Shown here: one piece after another, positions 34,386 through 46,700 of the stretch
How positions within the stretch are numbered: the first letter of the stretch is position 1
How the letters are laid out: each line of letters opens with the position of its first letter
Origin: Knoxdaviesia capensis
Taxonomy: Eukaryota; Ascomycota; Sordariomycetes; Microascales; Gondwanamycetaceae
DNA length: 64,000 bases
Direction of reading: 5' to 3'
Assembly: GCA_001510575.1 (NCBI GenBank)
Contig: LNGK01000007.1
Coordinates: 62,001-126,000, forward strand
Notes under the pieces: generated by a model
What the model was told of the DNA's origin: nothing
Seen by the model: the letters and a program-made list of their open reading frames with translations, nothing else
Database searches by the model: none
Translations under genes and position numbers: made by a program

Positions 34386-36051
34386 ATGCCGAGGTATGCT
34401 TTTGGCCTCCTTGAACCCGCATGGACCTTTTTATCTAACTGCTCTCTAGAGAAATCATCACCATCCAGGCCGGCCAGTGCGGCAACAGCAGTATGTGCTT
34501 CTTCACCCCCTCCACCCCGCCTTTCACGAGCTCCGGCCCACATGCCTCTCGGAACCAGGGTCACTCTTGTCGGCTTAGACCTTACACTCCCACTGGCCGA
34601 AACTACTAACACCACCGTTCAGTTGGCAGCCAATTCTGGCAACAACTCTGCCAGGAACATGGCATCAACCAGGACGGCAATCTCGAGGACTTCGCGACCG
34701 AGGGCGGCGACCGCAAGGACGTGTTCTACTACCAGAGCGACGACACGCGCTACATCCCGCGGGCGATCCTGATAGACCTTGAGCCGCGCGTGATCAACGG
34801 CATCCAGACTGGCCCGTACCGGAACATCTACAACCCGGAGAACTTCTACGTCGGCAAGAACGGCGTGGGCGCGGCCAACAACTGGGGTGATGGCTACCAG
34901 ACCGGCGAACACGTGCACGAGGACATTATGGAGATGATCGACCGCGAGGCTGAGGGCAGCGACTCGCTGGAGGGCTTCATGCTGCTGCACTCGATTGCCG
35001 GCGGCACTGGCTCGGGGCTCGGCTCGTTCCTGCTCGAGCGTCTCAACGACCGGTTCCCCAAGAAGATCATCCAGACCTACTCCGTGTTCCCCGATACCAC
35101 CAACTCGGGCGACGTGGTCGTGCACCCGTACAACAGCATGCTGGCCATGCGGCGGCTGACGCAGAATGCCGACTCGGTGGTGGTGCTGGACAACGGCGCG
35201 CTGTCGCACATTGCCGCCGACCGGCTGCACGTGCAAGAGCCGTCGTTTGCGCAGACCAACCAGCTGGTGTCGACGGTGATGTCGGCCAGCACCACGACAC
35301 TGCGCTACCCGGGCTACATGCACAACGACCTGGTCAGCATCCTCGCGTCGCTGATCCCGACGCCGCGCTGCCACTTCCTGATGACGGCCTACACGCCGTT
35401 CACCGGCGACCAGGTCGGCCAGGCCAAGACGGTGCGCAAGACCACGGTTCTCGACGTCATGCGTCGCCTCCTGCAGCCTAAGAACCGCATGGTGTCGACC
35501 ATCCCCACGAAGAAGAGCTGCTACATCTCCATCCTCAACGTCATCCAGGGCGAGGTCGACCCCACCGACGTGCACAAGAGCTTGCTGCGCATCCGCGAGC
35601 GGAGGCTGGCGACGTTTATCCCCTGGGGTCCCGCCAGCATCCAGGTGGCTCTGACGAAGAAGAGCCCCTACATCCCCATGAACCACCGCGTCAGTGGCCT
35701 GATGCTGGCGAACCACACCAGCATTGCCACGGTATGTACCTTTTGCTCTGCCCTTCTGATGTGTCCTGCATATTCTAGACATCTTACTAACGTTTGTTAT
35801 CTATCTTCCTCCCAATCCAGCTGTTTAAGAAGATCTTGAAGCAGTACGACGGCATGCGGAAGCGCAATGCCTTCATGGAGGGCTACAAGAAGACGGCGCC
35901 GTTCTCGGAGAACCTGAACGAGTTCGACGAGGCCCGGGAGGTGGTGACGGATCTGATTGCAGAGTACGAGGCGGCCGAGAACCCGGACTACCTGAACCCT
36001 GACGCCGGTGCCGCGGCCACATCCGCAGAGGGTGACAGACGCGTTGCGTGA
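34386..36051 (+). CDS. Gamma-tubulin
   Basis: Nucleates microtubules in the gamma-tubulin complex at spindle pole bodies. Exons are 34386-34393 (only 8 bases), 34450-34490, 34623-35731 and 35821-36051; the sum is 462 residues, normal for the family. The start MPREIITIQAGQCGN is typical. The tubulin signature reads GGTGSGLGS (normally GGGTGSG). The sequence ILIDLEPRVINGIQTGPYRN distinguishes it from alpha- and beta-tubulin, as do VISGLMLANHTSIA-type and YKKTAPF segments near the end. The short Ala/Glu-rich tail (AAENPDYLNPDAGAAAT) is variable in fungi. The intron pattern is 5'-clustered with one late intron. Coding GC is high, as in neighbouring housekeeping genes. Confidence 0.97.
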
Positions 36052-37157
36052 TGATTCACCCTGTGGGGGCCATGGTGTTCTGGAGTTAGTTGGTTGGTGG
36101 TGTCTTAAAGCTATGCTACAGGTATGCCCTCTCTCTACTAGAACTTTACAGTCTTCCCTCCTTAGCTTGCATGGAGCTGCATTTCCTATGTTTCGGAGCC
36201 GGGATATAGGGGCTATGTTATGGTCTGACTGGATATTTGCCTGCTTGCTTCTGTTCGTCTCTTTTACTCTTGTTTCTTTATACCGTGGGTCTGGTTTGTA
36301 TGGATATGACAGCATATGATAGCAGGCACAATGAATGTGGAATGTAGTGATGATACTATGCAGACCTCCCTATAATGAGTGAGCCTGGAACTGATTGCTT
36401 GATTCATGAGGGAGCATGTCTAGGACTACATATACCCCCATATACCACTAAGGCCGTATGGTATACCTCTAGCAGGCGAATAAACTGAAAGAGGTGTGCT
36501 ATTTTATAAACACCTCTGCTCTTTGTGCTCGTGGTCTGGAAGTTATATCTCACGATCCTCATCTGATAATCCTTTTGTCTATTCGTTAACTTCTCCCCCC
36601 TGATCCTTCACTAAAACGTCTTAACTCTCCTTTCATCTGCCCCATTCCCTTCACCTTGTTAGGACGTTCTATCTAATATTCTATATAGTCAAATCCTCCA
36701 TATAGTAGAATCCTTCTAGGCGTATTGATCCCCCCCGCAAGATCTAAGAGATCTAACGTGTGCAGAACTTGGCGGTGGAACCGCTCCTTCCTCCCCTTTT
36801 GACAACGTCGTCCACTTCGTCTCTCTCTTGCTCTTCTCCTCCTCGAAGCCCTAATTCCTCCTCGTTCTTAAATCAGTATAAAAGAATTTCCTGCTCCCAT
36901 TGTGTGCTCTCAAAAACTTCTTCCTCTTTTTTTTTCTTTCCTTTCTTTCCCCAAAATACCATCTTCTACACACTCAACCCACCATCACCAGTGAGCTGCT
37001 TCTTGCAAAAACCATCATCAATTATCTTCAGACTTCAATTCAGACTCAGTCAGTTTCGGTATTTCTGGCTGTCTCTTTCAATTGATAAAATCGAATCCAA
37101 AAAGCGACATCTAATTGCAAATTGCAAACGCGGCTTTGTTGAACATCGCCATTCCTC
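36052..37157. promoter_or_regulatory. Intergenic region with C/T-rich promoter of the next gene
   Basis: 1.1 kb. The right part (about 36,780-37,080) is strongly pyrimidine-rich on the plus strand, including tcttcctctttttttttc near 36,917, as in leaders of highly expressed fungal genes. No gene is seen. Confidence 0.45.
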
Positions 37158-40100
37158 ATGGCCTCGGACGAAAAGCACCAGGCCATGCTGGCCGCGATGC
37201 GGGTAAGTGACCATCACCGTTCCGAGAGTTGGGGAAAAGGGGGTGCACTGGCATCGTGAACTAACCGAGTCATGCTTGCTGCTCTTATGTCTAGGCCGAA
37301 CTGGGCAACCAGGTTCTCGACGATCTTCCTCTTGAGGACAAGGCGCAAACGCGCCGCCCTTCCTACGAACCTGGCCGCATCCGAGCCGTCAAGACCAACT
37401 TTACAAACAGCCTGGCCAGCAAGTTCACCAGTAAGCAGCAGTGTTTGACCTAGCATCGTTTGCACGTCACCCTTCACGCAATTGTACTGACCAAACATCT
37501 CTCACATCCAGAGGCGATCAGCGAGGGCGCTTTCGAAGACTGTGACGCTGAAGCCGTCAAGGGCCTGGACGATCTGGGCGGCGCACGCGTGTACGCCCAG
37601 AAGCACGCCCAGAAGTACGTTTTCCTTTTTTGGGGTGACTGGAGGCAAACCATTCCGATGACGAACAAGCCTGATCTTGATGATTAGCAATGCTAACATT
37701 AACACAGCCAAAACAGCTTCTATAACAACCAGGCCACGCCGAACACCGCGGTGGCGAGAACTGGAAACTACAACGGCGGCCTCGCGGCTTCCCGCTTCAA
37801 TAACCATGGTAATCCCAACACGGGATACGGATCAAACGTGAGTCACGACAAGGGCACGATATGAATGAAAACAGGACCTTTTATTTCTAACGTGAAGACG
37901 TTTTCTGTAGAACGGTCATTACAACCAAGGAAATGCGGGATCGCGCGGAGGCCCCGTCAGAACGTCGGCTTGTTTTGTTCCCTTTGATCACGGACAAAAC
38001 CAAGGCAGGCCGATTTTGAAGCCGGAAGTCCTGCAGATGCTCCAGAATGACGCCCAAGCTCGCCAAGAACGCGCTCAGGTGCAGAACGGCGCGGGAGCGG
38101 GCACGGTCAAGGGGAGCCAAGCGAACCAAACCGTCCCCGTTACGTGGGCTGTCCCGGCGAACTCGGCCAAGGGCAATGGTGCGGCTGTTCATGCCGATCT
38201 GCGCAAGCAGATGGCCACTCCCCCGCCGAAGCATGGCGGGGGTACTCCGGCTGTCATGACTCCGGGGAGTGGATCGACGGTGCTTAGCTCGTCGACTGCC
38301 GCGGCTGACAAGAACAAGGCCGTGAAGCGTGCCACTCCGGGTAGAGGTGTGGGTGTGAATACTAGCGCACCGGCGCCGAAGTTGTGGTCGGTTGCGGCGA
38401 CTGCCCAGCCGATCCCCCCTGCTCAGATGGAGGAAATCGCGTCGGTCTTTGCGGCGATGATGATAAGCGAGAAGAAGCCGGTGGCTGCGAAGGGCCCGGC
38501 TCCGGCCTCGGGTAATGATTCCAAGGCGAAGGAGAAGGTGGTGGTGGCTGTTGCTGCGCCGCCGACTCCGCAGCCGACGGCTGACAAGGAGGAAAATCTC
38601 ATTAGTCTCCAGTCGCCCGAATTGACAAAGTCTGCTGGGCGGAAGGGAGTGGTGGCTGCTGGTCAGTCGACCATGCAGCCGAAGGCCAAAAAGCCGGAGG
38701 TCGCTGTTGCGGCTAGCACCAAGACTGCCGAACGAGTGGAAAACACTGCGCCCAAGGCAGTGGACAAAGGGAAGAAGGTTCAGGCGTCGAGTGGTGGAAC
38801 GGCGGAGCCTTCTTCTCGCAAGAAGCTGACGGATGCAATTTGCAGCCACAAGCGGGAGATAACGGCGTACCATCGTGGTGGTCACGGCGCGCCCATGCGC
38901 AAGAACTCCCGGATGATGGCCAAAGCGGTGTACCGCCGCGTTGGCCACATCAAGAAGCTTCTCTACCGGTCGCGGAAAAGAGGGGCTGCGAAGCAGGCCA
39001 AGGGTGTGCTGGCGATGCTGCAGAAGTGGCGGGCTTGGAAAAAGGGGAAGCGTCAGGTGCTCAAGAAGCGGGCTCGCGGAGGGGCTGCGAGCAAGAAAAC
39101 GAAGGTCGTGAAGCGACAGGGCGGAATGGCGCAGGGAGCGCGCGGGATTATCTACCGCAAGCTGAAGTATCTGGGCGTGATCAGCGAGCACGCGGTGCAG
39201 GTGGTTGCTAATGGCAAGGTGTCTGGGCTGAACCCGGTGACACTGTTTTCGTGCCGCGGCAAAATCCCGACGGCGGGTGGTACGGAAGTTCCGGGGCTGA
39301 TGGAGCTGATCCTGGTCAAGGCGGAGATCAAGGGGGCCACGTTCCGCATCATCACGTCGAACAACGGTCGCAAGCAGGACCACCGCGTGTGCGGTCTGAC
39401 GGGAGTGGCGGAGATCTTCCAGGAGTCGATCACGCTGCGCTTCCAAGAGGGCGAGTCGGAGATTTTCACGTATGCCTTTGCGCTGCCGTCGGTGGCCGCG
39501 ATCCGGGAGTTCCGTGTGAAGTTACTCGGGCTGGTGAGCCGGCTGAAGATCACGACGCGGATGGCGACGCCGCTGGCGATGGTATCGCTGTACCAAAGCC
39601 CGGAGAAGCTGGGCCGCGTGGTGGTGGCTCCGCACAAGTTCACACTCCGCGTGCAAGGGATCCTGGCGAAGCAGGTCATTGACGACTATACAGCGCTGCG
39701 GCAGATTCTCAAGGTTGGCAAGGTCAGCTACAACGTGGAGGATCAGCTCCAGGATGCGGCCATCAAGGTGCTGTCGCACCGGTTCCTCAAGCAGCACGGC
39801 CAGGTGGCCTACAGCGGCATCATGGGCATGGCCAAGGAGACGCTTCGGGCGATGAACACGGGTGTGGTGGCCAAGCCCGACCTGCTGATTGGCGTGGTCG
39901 GGCCGGAGACCATGGCGGCAGACACTGCAGTGAGTGGTCTGGTGGATGCGCTGACCGAGGTCAACCTGGAGGCTCTGGGCACGGCGGCTGTTCCCACGGA
40001 CTCCACGGCGTCAACCGCCAGCAAGCGCGCGCTGCTGGCGCGCTACGGCCAGTCGTTCGCGTCGGCGGTGGTGCGGCCCAGCCCGTCGGTGGCGTCGGCG

Positions 40101-40550
40101 GCAGCGTCGACACCGTCGACGCCGGTGCGGGCGTCGCTCAGTCTTCTCGATCTCGATGGGGATAGCGCGCAGGCCATGCGTGGCTCATCACCCGTGCTTA
40201 GCAGCCAGTCGGCGTCGGCCAAGGCGTCGCCCGCGACGGGCATTCTCATCGACTTCGGCGAGCGTGGCGAAGCGAAGAGACAGGGGCCTATGAGATTGTC
40301 GACTGGAAACGGTGTCAGTGGTGGTGGTGCTCGGCCTTCGGATGCTCGGACCTCTGTTGCTGGCGGTGCCGCTGGCGGAGCGACGGCGGCTGCGGCTGCG
40401 GCTACGGCTGCTCCGGGCACGGACCCGCAAGCTAAGGCCGCGCGGATAACTTACACGGCCCAGGAGCTTCAGTGCTTCCGAAATCTCGGCCACCCCAAGC
40501 CGGCGGGGGTGGACTTCGCGGCCATCCCGCGGAAGGGCCCCCGCGACTAA
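37158..40550 (+). CDS. Unrecognised 1,017-residue basic protein
   Basis: I do not recognise this protein. Exons are 37158-37202, 37295-37430, 37512-37614, 37708-37837 and 37911-40550; all phases agree. Residues 1-140, encoded by four small exons plus the start of exon 5, begin MASDEKHQAMLAAMRAE and include an Asn/Gly-rich stretch. Residues about 150-430 are Ala/Lys/Pro-rich and disordered. Residues about 441-540 are very basic (HRGGHGAPMRKNSRMM, YRSRKRGAAKQ), suggesting nucleic-acid binding or nucleolar targeting. Residues about 548-820 look globular, with beta-rich segments (TFRIITSNNGRKQDHRV, FTYAFALPSVAAIREF) and alpha-rich segments. An Ala/Ser-rich linker follows. The C-terminus has YTAQELQCFR (about 985), similar in shape to the YxxxxL eIF4E-binding motif, but with Gln where a hydrophobic residue is expected. 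It is tandem after gamma-tubulin. Confidence 0.85.
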
Positions 40551-41179
40551 GCGGCGGCAAGTGGAGTGGTGGAGAGCGGAGGAGGAAAGAAGGAAGGAAG
40601 AAATAGGGTGTGAGTCAGGCTCAAAACAAAAACAGAAGGGGTTTTCTTATCCTGGACTTTTTTGGCTTGCGGGCGGGATGACCTTACGCTGGATTTCTTT
40701 TCTGATTTCTTGTTTTCAAAAGGTGTTTACGCGGATTTGAGACGGACAGTTATGCGCACGTTGGTGGTCTCCGTGGAGACATGACCCGAGGTGCCCGGAG
40801 TTGTTTTTCTTTTGCATGTTGCAGCTTCCTCCCCGATGTGCAGCCGCAGGAGGCCGCCGTCTGAGAAACACCCACGCAGATGCACCGGGTTCAGATATGG
40901 GTGAGTGAGAGGCTGCCGAGACGGGGGAAACACTTCGGGCAGTCTGGTGGTCTCTGCGTTTTTTTTTCTTTTCTTTTTAAAAGGGGTATTCAGGGGTTTT
41001 TTTTAGACCGTTGCATGCTAAATAGAAACTTTTTTTTTCTTCGGACTCTCTCTGTCTTTCTGTCTCTCTGTCTCTCTGACTGTCTCTCTCTGTGCTTTTG
41101 ATCCCCGGTGGTGATGCCGAACGCCGGGCTTGCATATACCAAGGGCTCGCTAGCAGAAGCATTCCCCAGCACCAGCAGG
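40551..41179. other. Convergent 3' intergenic region with CT/CTGT repeat tract
   Basis: 629 bases between two convergent genes. A pyrimidine tract of CTCTGT-like units lies at about 41030-41095, with poly-T runs. No gene is seen. Confidence 0.5.
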
Positions 41180-42164
41180 CTAATGGGCGGCCCACGCCTC
41201 GTCCTCGCGACTCTCGACAATCTCATCGACGCGCACCAGCTTATCCACAATCTCACGGCCGTTAACCAGATCATTCGCGTCCGCGCGCGCCTGGGCCTCC
41301 TCGGCATCGGCAGCCACACCGGTGCGCACGTGGCGCTCGACCAGGCGGCGGCGCGCCACGTCCTCGGCCACGCGCACGAACCACAGCCGGTCGAACAGCT
41401 TGGCGGCGGCGCGCCACGGCTCCTCGTCGAGGGCGAGGTAGTTCCCCTCGACGACGACGACGCGGTGGTGCGGGCGCACGGGGATGTCGTGCGGGCGTGG
41501 GTCTTTGGCGGCGTGGTCGAACGAGGGGGCCCACACGGTGGTCCCGGGGCACACGGGGGCGCGCAGCTGGGCGAGCAGGGCGGCGAAGGCCGGCGCGTCG
41601 AAGGTGAAGGCGGCGCCGCGGCGGGCGGCGGCGGCGGCGGGGTCGGCGAAGGCGGCGAGCTGGGCGCGCGTGTAGTGGAAGCCGTCCATCGGCACGCAGG
41701 TGGCGAGGTTGGCCGAGGCGGTCGACGGCGACTGCAGGGCGTCGGGGCGGCCGTGCTCGGCGGCGCGCAGATTGATGCTCTCGGTGACGGTTTTGGCGAG
41801 GGTTGTTTTGCCTGGACATGTAGGTGCGTGGTTAGTCGGGGGGCGGGGGCAGTGAGACCTTTCCGGGGGGGAAAACAGCGGGTGGGGGACGACGGACCTG
41901 AGCCGGGAATGCCGGCGATGCCGATGACTAGAAGGGAAGTGCGGGTTAGCAAGCAGAATGCACCGCAAGAGACGGAGATATGCAGCCCACAAGGGGAGAG
42001 AGTCTGCCAGGAATGCGAAGCCTTCACCGCGTCCTAGGCTCAGCCGGGCCACATAGACACTGGCGGCACAGCCGGGGAGAACACTCACGCAGCCGCTCCT
42101 TCGGCGCCAGCCGCCGTACCCGGCTCCACACATCATCGACCAGCCGCGCAACCTGGCCCTCCAT
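41180..42164 (-). CDS. P-loop kinase, Yfh7 / uridine kinase-phosphoribulokinase family
   Basis: Predicted ATP-dependent small-molecule kinase of 245 residues; the substrate is unknown. Exons are 42164-42089, 41927-41898 and 41811-41180. The middle exon has only 30 bases and, with the exon 3 junction, encodes the Walker A loop IGIAGIPGSGKTTLA. Its donor is the weak GTCCGT, chosen because only this joins the P-loop in frame. Later motifs are CVPMDGFHYTRAQL, FTFDAPAF, WAPSFDHAAKDP, VVVVEGNYLALDEEPW (Walker B-like with the EGNY family motif), and a lid region rich in Arg (VARRRLVERHV). This pattern fits the fungal Yfh7-like group. It is convergent with the 1,017-residue protein gene. Confidence 0.87.
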
Positions 42165-43795
42165 CCCGTGGCTCCTGTGGTCTCTCGTGGTTGCTGTTGT
42201 GCCGCGCAAAGGGCTGCTGGGTTGATACTCCGCCGGGGAGTACTGCGATCTCTTCTCTCTTGACGTTTGTTTAGAGTGTGGGATATTTTCTCTTGGTTTC
42301 TATTTCGCTTGAACCATGTAACTTATGCATATAAAAGGACGTCGTTGAGAAGAAAGGAAAAGCAGTTGTCTGGAAATGAACTAAGCAGAGGGAACGAACG
42401 AACGGGCCGTATGTATCTGCACACGGATCGAAGAGCACAAGAGAGACACTCGGAGATAGAGAAGAGAGACCAAAGATGCGGTGTCCGCAGACACACACAC
42501 ACACACACAAGCGACCAGAAGAAAAGAAAAACCACCGATCGACGGCAAAGAACGAAAAAGTCCGAGGAAACAAATGGCTTGACTCGGTGCAGTGCCCGTT
42601 CGGATTATCGCGATCTTTCTTTGTTGGGGGGGTTTGGCACGGGGCTTTATATAGGCGCGAATTACGAGCGTGCAGAAGCAGGGGACAAATCCAGGTGGCC
42701 AGGCGGGCTGGGAAGATCCAGATCTCGGGCCCAAACGCATTCAGAAGCACGGCACACACTACCAAGATAACAAGAAAACGAACGGTCGTCAGAATCACGC
42801 CGATAAACCCTGCCAGACAGACCAAGGCCGCGGCCCAAAGCAATCCAGGCAACGAACAGGACAAGGCCATCGGCTTTTGGAGAGTGTTCTGTCGACATTG
42901 CCCCGCCGAACCCTAAGCACCCGGCAGTGTAAGGGTTACGGCCACGCTTTTACCCGGAGTTTTCGTGCGTTCCACTGAGAGAGAGACAGACACAGAGTAT
43001 GGCCACTTTCTTCCGTGCGTCTGGTGATGCTTCGGATCGGAAACGCAAAAAAAAAGCAAGACCTGCCCACAATTCCTGTCTGCCCACTCTGCACACACAG
43101 GTCACGGCACGCGATGGAAATGCCCGGAAATTAGAAACCCCAACGAGAGAAAACACAGCACACCATGATTCATGCACACCACGGAACCCCGAATCAAAAC
43201 ACCACACACACACACAACGGCCGGCAGATGATCAGTCACTTCGTGGCATTTGCATGGTCCGTTGCGTTATCTTGCATTGCATTGTATTCCCCGGCGGTCT
43301 GGGTCTGGGTCTAGACCCCGGACTTCGCTTTTCGTGTAGCATTCGCGCTCGCTGTGTCTTTCTTCCAGACACCACTGGTGCACGCTGTTCTCAACATGGC
43401 AGTAATTCAACCGAAGAGATCCATTCTCCAGATCCAACCCCGTGATAATTAGCCACCCAAGAAGACGAAAACACAAAAGACAGAAAAACCCGAAAAAAAT
43501 ACCAGAATTGAGATCAACGCCGGAACATTACCCAAGAACATTCATTACCTCCCACCGGCCGCGTCCCCAGCCATTAATAGACCCTTTCTCAAGTCGGAGA
43601 TAAACCTGTTGCTGCTACTGTACATCCCGCCCATCAAACCCCGATTAAAAACCCCCCGAACGAAGAGAAAGAAAAGAAACCACCGAACACAGAAAAAGAA
43701 CAGATACGCAGGAGGTCACACGAAAAAAAAAAAGGGAAAGAAGACACACCCAAATCCTACGGGTCCCTGCTGTCCCGCCGCCACAGCCACTTCCC
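42165..43795. other. Intergenic region, Yfh7-like gene to Fic1-like gene
   Basis: 1.6 kb. It holds a (CA)n microsatellite at about 42490-42509 and a TATA-like element. A minus-strand open frame from ATG 42870 starts with a convincing hydrophobic segment (about 60 residues) but then runs into repeat translation. It may be a small membrane protein or part of a leader. It is not called as a gene. Confidence 0.4.
42645..42653 (-). promoter_or_regulatory. TATA-like box upstream of the Yfh7-like gene
   Basis: On the minus strand TATATAAAG lies about 480 bases before the ATG at 42164. If it is used, the gene has a long leader. The opposite strand also reads as a weak TATA sequence. Confidence 0.3.
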
Positions 43796-46700
43796 CTAGT
43801 AGCCGCCGTGCCGCCGCGACCGCCCCGCCCCAAGGTCAATGTTGCGCATCTCCTCCATCAACGCCCACTCTTCCCCGGACGCCGGCGCCGAGTTCACCGC
43901 GACCAGCGCCCCGCTCATCACCGGCAGCCCCATCTTGGCCGCCATCCCCGCGCCCCCCGCGCCCCCGCCACCACCTCCACCTCCACCGCCACTGCTCCCG
44001 CTCCCGCCGATCGACCGCCGCATCGTGTTGCCCGGACTGCCGCCGTTGCTGGCCGAGTGCGGCGCGTGGTTCTCGCTGGGGTAGTCCCACGTGGACGCGC
44101 GGCTCAGGTGCGGCGGCGTGAAGCTGTTGTTGCTGCTGCTGTTGCCGCTGTTGACGTCCGGGTACGTGTTCGACGGGATCGGCGCGAGCGGACTCGAGCC
44201 TGCGGGCCGGCCCGGAGAGATGGTCGCCGGCAGAGCACTCATGCGATTAGCCTTCTTCTGCAGCCGGTTGCGACCACCGTTAGTGGGCGTGACCGGGCCC
44301 TGCCGCTGAACGTCATCGTACGACGAGCTGTAGTCGGATCCCGCCGTGATCGTCGACTGCGGCCGCCCCGCAATGCGCAGCTGCCGCCGGGCCCCCGCCG
44401 GCGCCGGGAATGTCCGCGTCTCCTGCGGCGGCGGGATCGCCTGCAGGCCCTTGGGCTCCGGCTCCGGCGCCCACGACTCCATCGGCAGATGATCCGACGG
44501 GTCAATCTCCCGCCCGTCGTGCGTGATGATCTTGGCCTCGGGATCGACCCCCTGAGACTTCTCCCGCACGTACGTCGGGTTCAACTCGTCGTACGAGTCG
44601 GGCCCGAACGGCACTCCGGAAAGCCGTCTCGGCTCCGGCCTGGGCGGAGCCGGGCTCACCGACTTTCTCCGAATCGTATGCCGAGTTGTCGCCGGCGCGT
44701 TGGGCGATGCACCCTGGGATCGCGGGACCGACGGTGAGTGCGCGGCAGAGCCACCATAGGCTACAGGAGACTGGCTGTTGGAATACGACACGTCTCCTGT
44801 TGACCGGCGATCGTAAGCCGGCGGCGTGCCGGCAGCATGTGCCATTGGTGCGGGCCCGGAATTGGAGTATGACGATCCATTCGGCTTGTACTCGATCTGG
44901 TACTGCTGCCGTCCCCGCTGCGAGCTCGCCGCATTGTCCATCGTGTACCGACGCTCGTTGCGCCGCGCCTCGTACTGCTCGTCCGCCATTCTCTCCGCCA
45001 ACTGGGGGTCGACTCCGGGCACAAGCGACGCAGGAACCCCAGTCAGGCCATATCCACTGCTTGCACTGGATACAGGCTGTTGATCTTGGTACCCCGACCC
45101 CCGACGGTCATATCGCGCCACCGGCATGCCGCCATTCGACTCGTGCGGCGAGTGCCGGACAAGGCTCGTCGAAGAGCTGTGGCCATGCGACACTGGCAAT
45201 GGGGACGTCGACACTGAGGTGCGGTGGTGGCTGCTGCGATGGTGCGAGTCTTCTTCATACACGTGTTGTTGCTGTTGCTGATACTGTAGCTCGGCCTCGG
45301 ATTGTTGTTGCTGCTGTTGCTGGTAGAACTGCTGTTGACTCTGTCTTCCATGGATCACCATGGCTCCGGGATTGCTCTCATACCGATCAGGTGCAGGAAT
45401 AGGGGACCTTCCACCGGCATTCAGCGGCTGCGGGGTCGGGTTGCCACCCCCGCCGTTCTGGGCCTCGTAAAAGTCGTGAGTGTTGGAAAGACGGCGGTCG
45501 CGGTCGTCATACACCGGCGGCTGCGTGCTGCTTCGGCGGAACTCGGCTGGTGCGTGCGAAGGCGAGTCCGGGAAGTCCTCAACCGTTGGCTGCATTGCTC
45601 TGGAGTGGGGGACATGCTGAGGAGGCGCGTCGTGGCCGGCATTCTCGTAGGACTGGTGTCGCGTCAGCGATGGCGGCGTATTCTGAACGCGGCCCTCGTT
45701 GCCGGATCCTGGGTAAATGCCCTGCGCACTTCCTCCCGCAGGTGAATCATACCCACGATAGCCTCGGGCAGGCGGAGTGACCACCGGCGCGGACATCCGA
45801 TGGGCTTCGTTGCGCAGCACATCCTGCCGCATGGGAGTCTTCACAGGAGACGTGTCATGCGACGAGCGATACTGGGCATCGTGATTCGGAGAAGCTGTGG
45901 CACTTCCGGTTCGGCTGCGATGCGCCGGCGGCGGCGGCGGGGGTGTGTCTTCCAGCGGCATCTGGCTGTATCGCGGATCGTAGGATGGAACGGGCGGACC
46001 CCTCGGGAAAGCCTGCTGCTGGATCTGGGCTGGCGGAGCCTGGCGATAGCCGTAGTCATCGTACACCTCGTTTCCGTTCACAGGCACCATTTGGCGAGGG
46101 TCGCGCTCGTTGAAAGAAGACGAGCTGTATTCCCGCGTCGGAGGTTGGGGACGGTGCTGCGAAGGGTCGGCCTGGCGGTCAACGTAGGGGTCGTATTGAC
46201 CACCATTGTCGTACCCATTTTCATAATGAAGCTGTTGCTGCTGGGGAGGAGGCGCGTTTCGCGGGTCAAACCGATCAGCTTGCATTGCGTTGTGATTCCC
46301 TTGGCTCTGGTACTCGTAACTCTGCTGCTGCTGCTGCTGCTGGGGGTGTGCAACCGCCGGAGCCGAGTAGTGGGGGGATTCGTGCTGGAGACTGCGATGG
46401 TGCTGTGGCTGAGGCGAGTAATCCTCAATCATCTGCTGCTGCTGCGGGAGATGCTGAGGATGGAATTGCTGGGGCGCATGCTGTTGATGGCCATGAGGAG
46501 GTCCGTAGCCGTTGTGATGATGACCAGATTGGCGATGCGGGTGGGAGAGGGGAATCTTTTGGGGGACCGGTGGCTGGGTCTGTGCAACTGAGGCGGCCAA
46601 TGGTGCAACCGCGCCATACTGAGGTTGGTAGCCGTTGGCGGCACCACCATTGCTATACTGGCCATTGTCTATCAAAGGCGAGACAGCGGGGGGTGGCTGG

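Noticed and set aside
34619..35782. 387-codon minus-strand open frame opposite gamma-tubulin
   Set aside because: Complement of a highly conserved tubulin exon; no independent motif.
37887..39446. 519-codon minus-strand open frame opposite the 1,017-residue protein gene
   Set aside because: Leu/Arg/His-rich shadow frame. The plus strand has consistent exons and a promoter.
41108..42037. 309-codon plus-strand open frame opposite the Yfh7-like gene
   Set aside because: Runs across the introns of the real gene and is Gly/Arg-rich; the opposite strand carries the Walker A and EGNY motifs.
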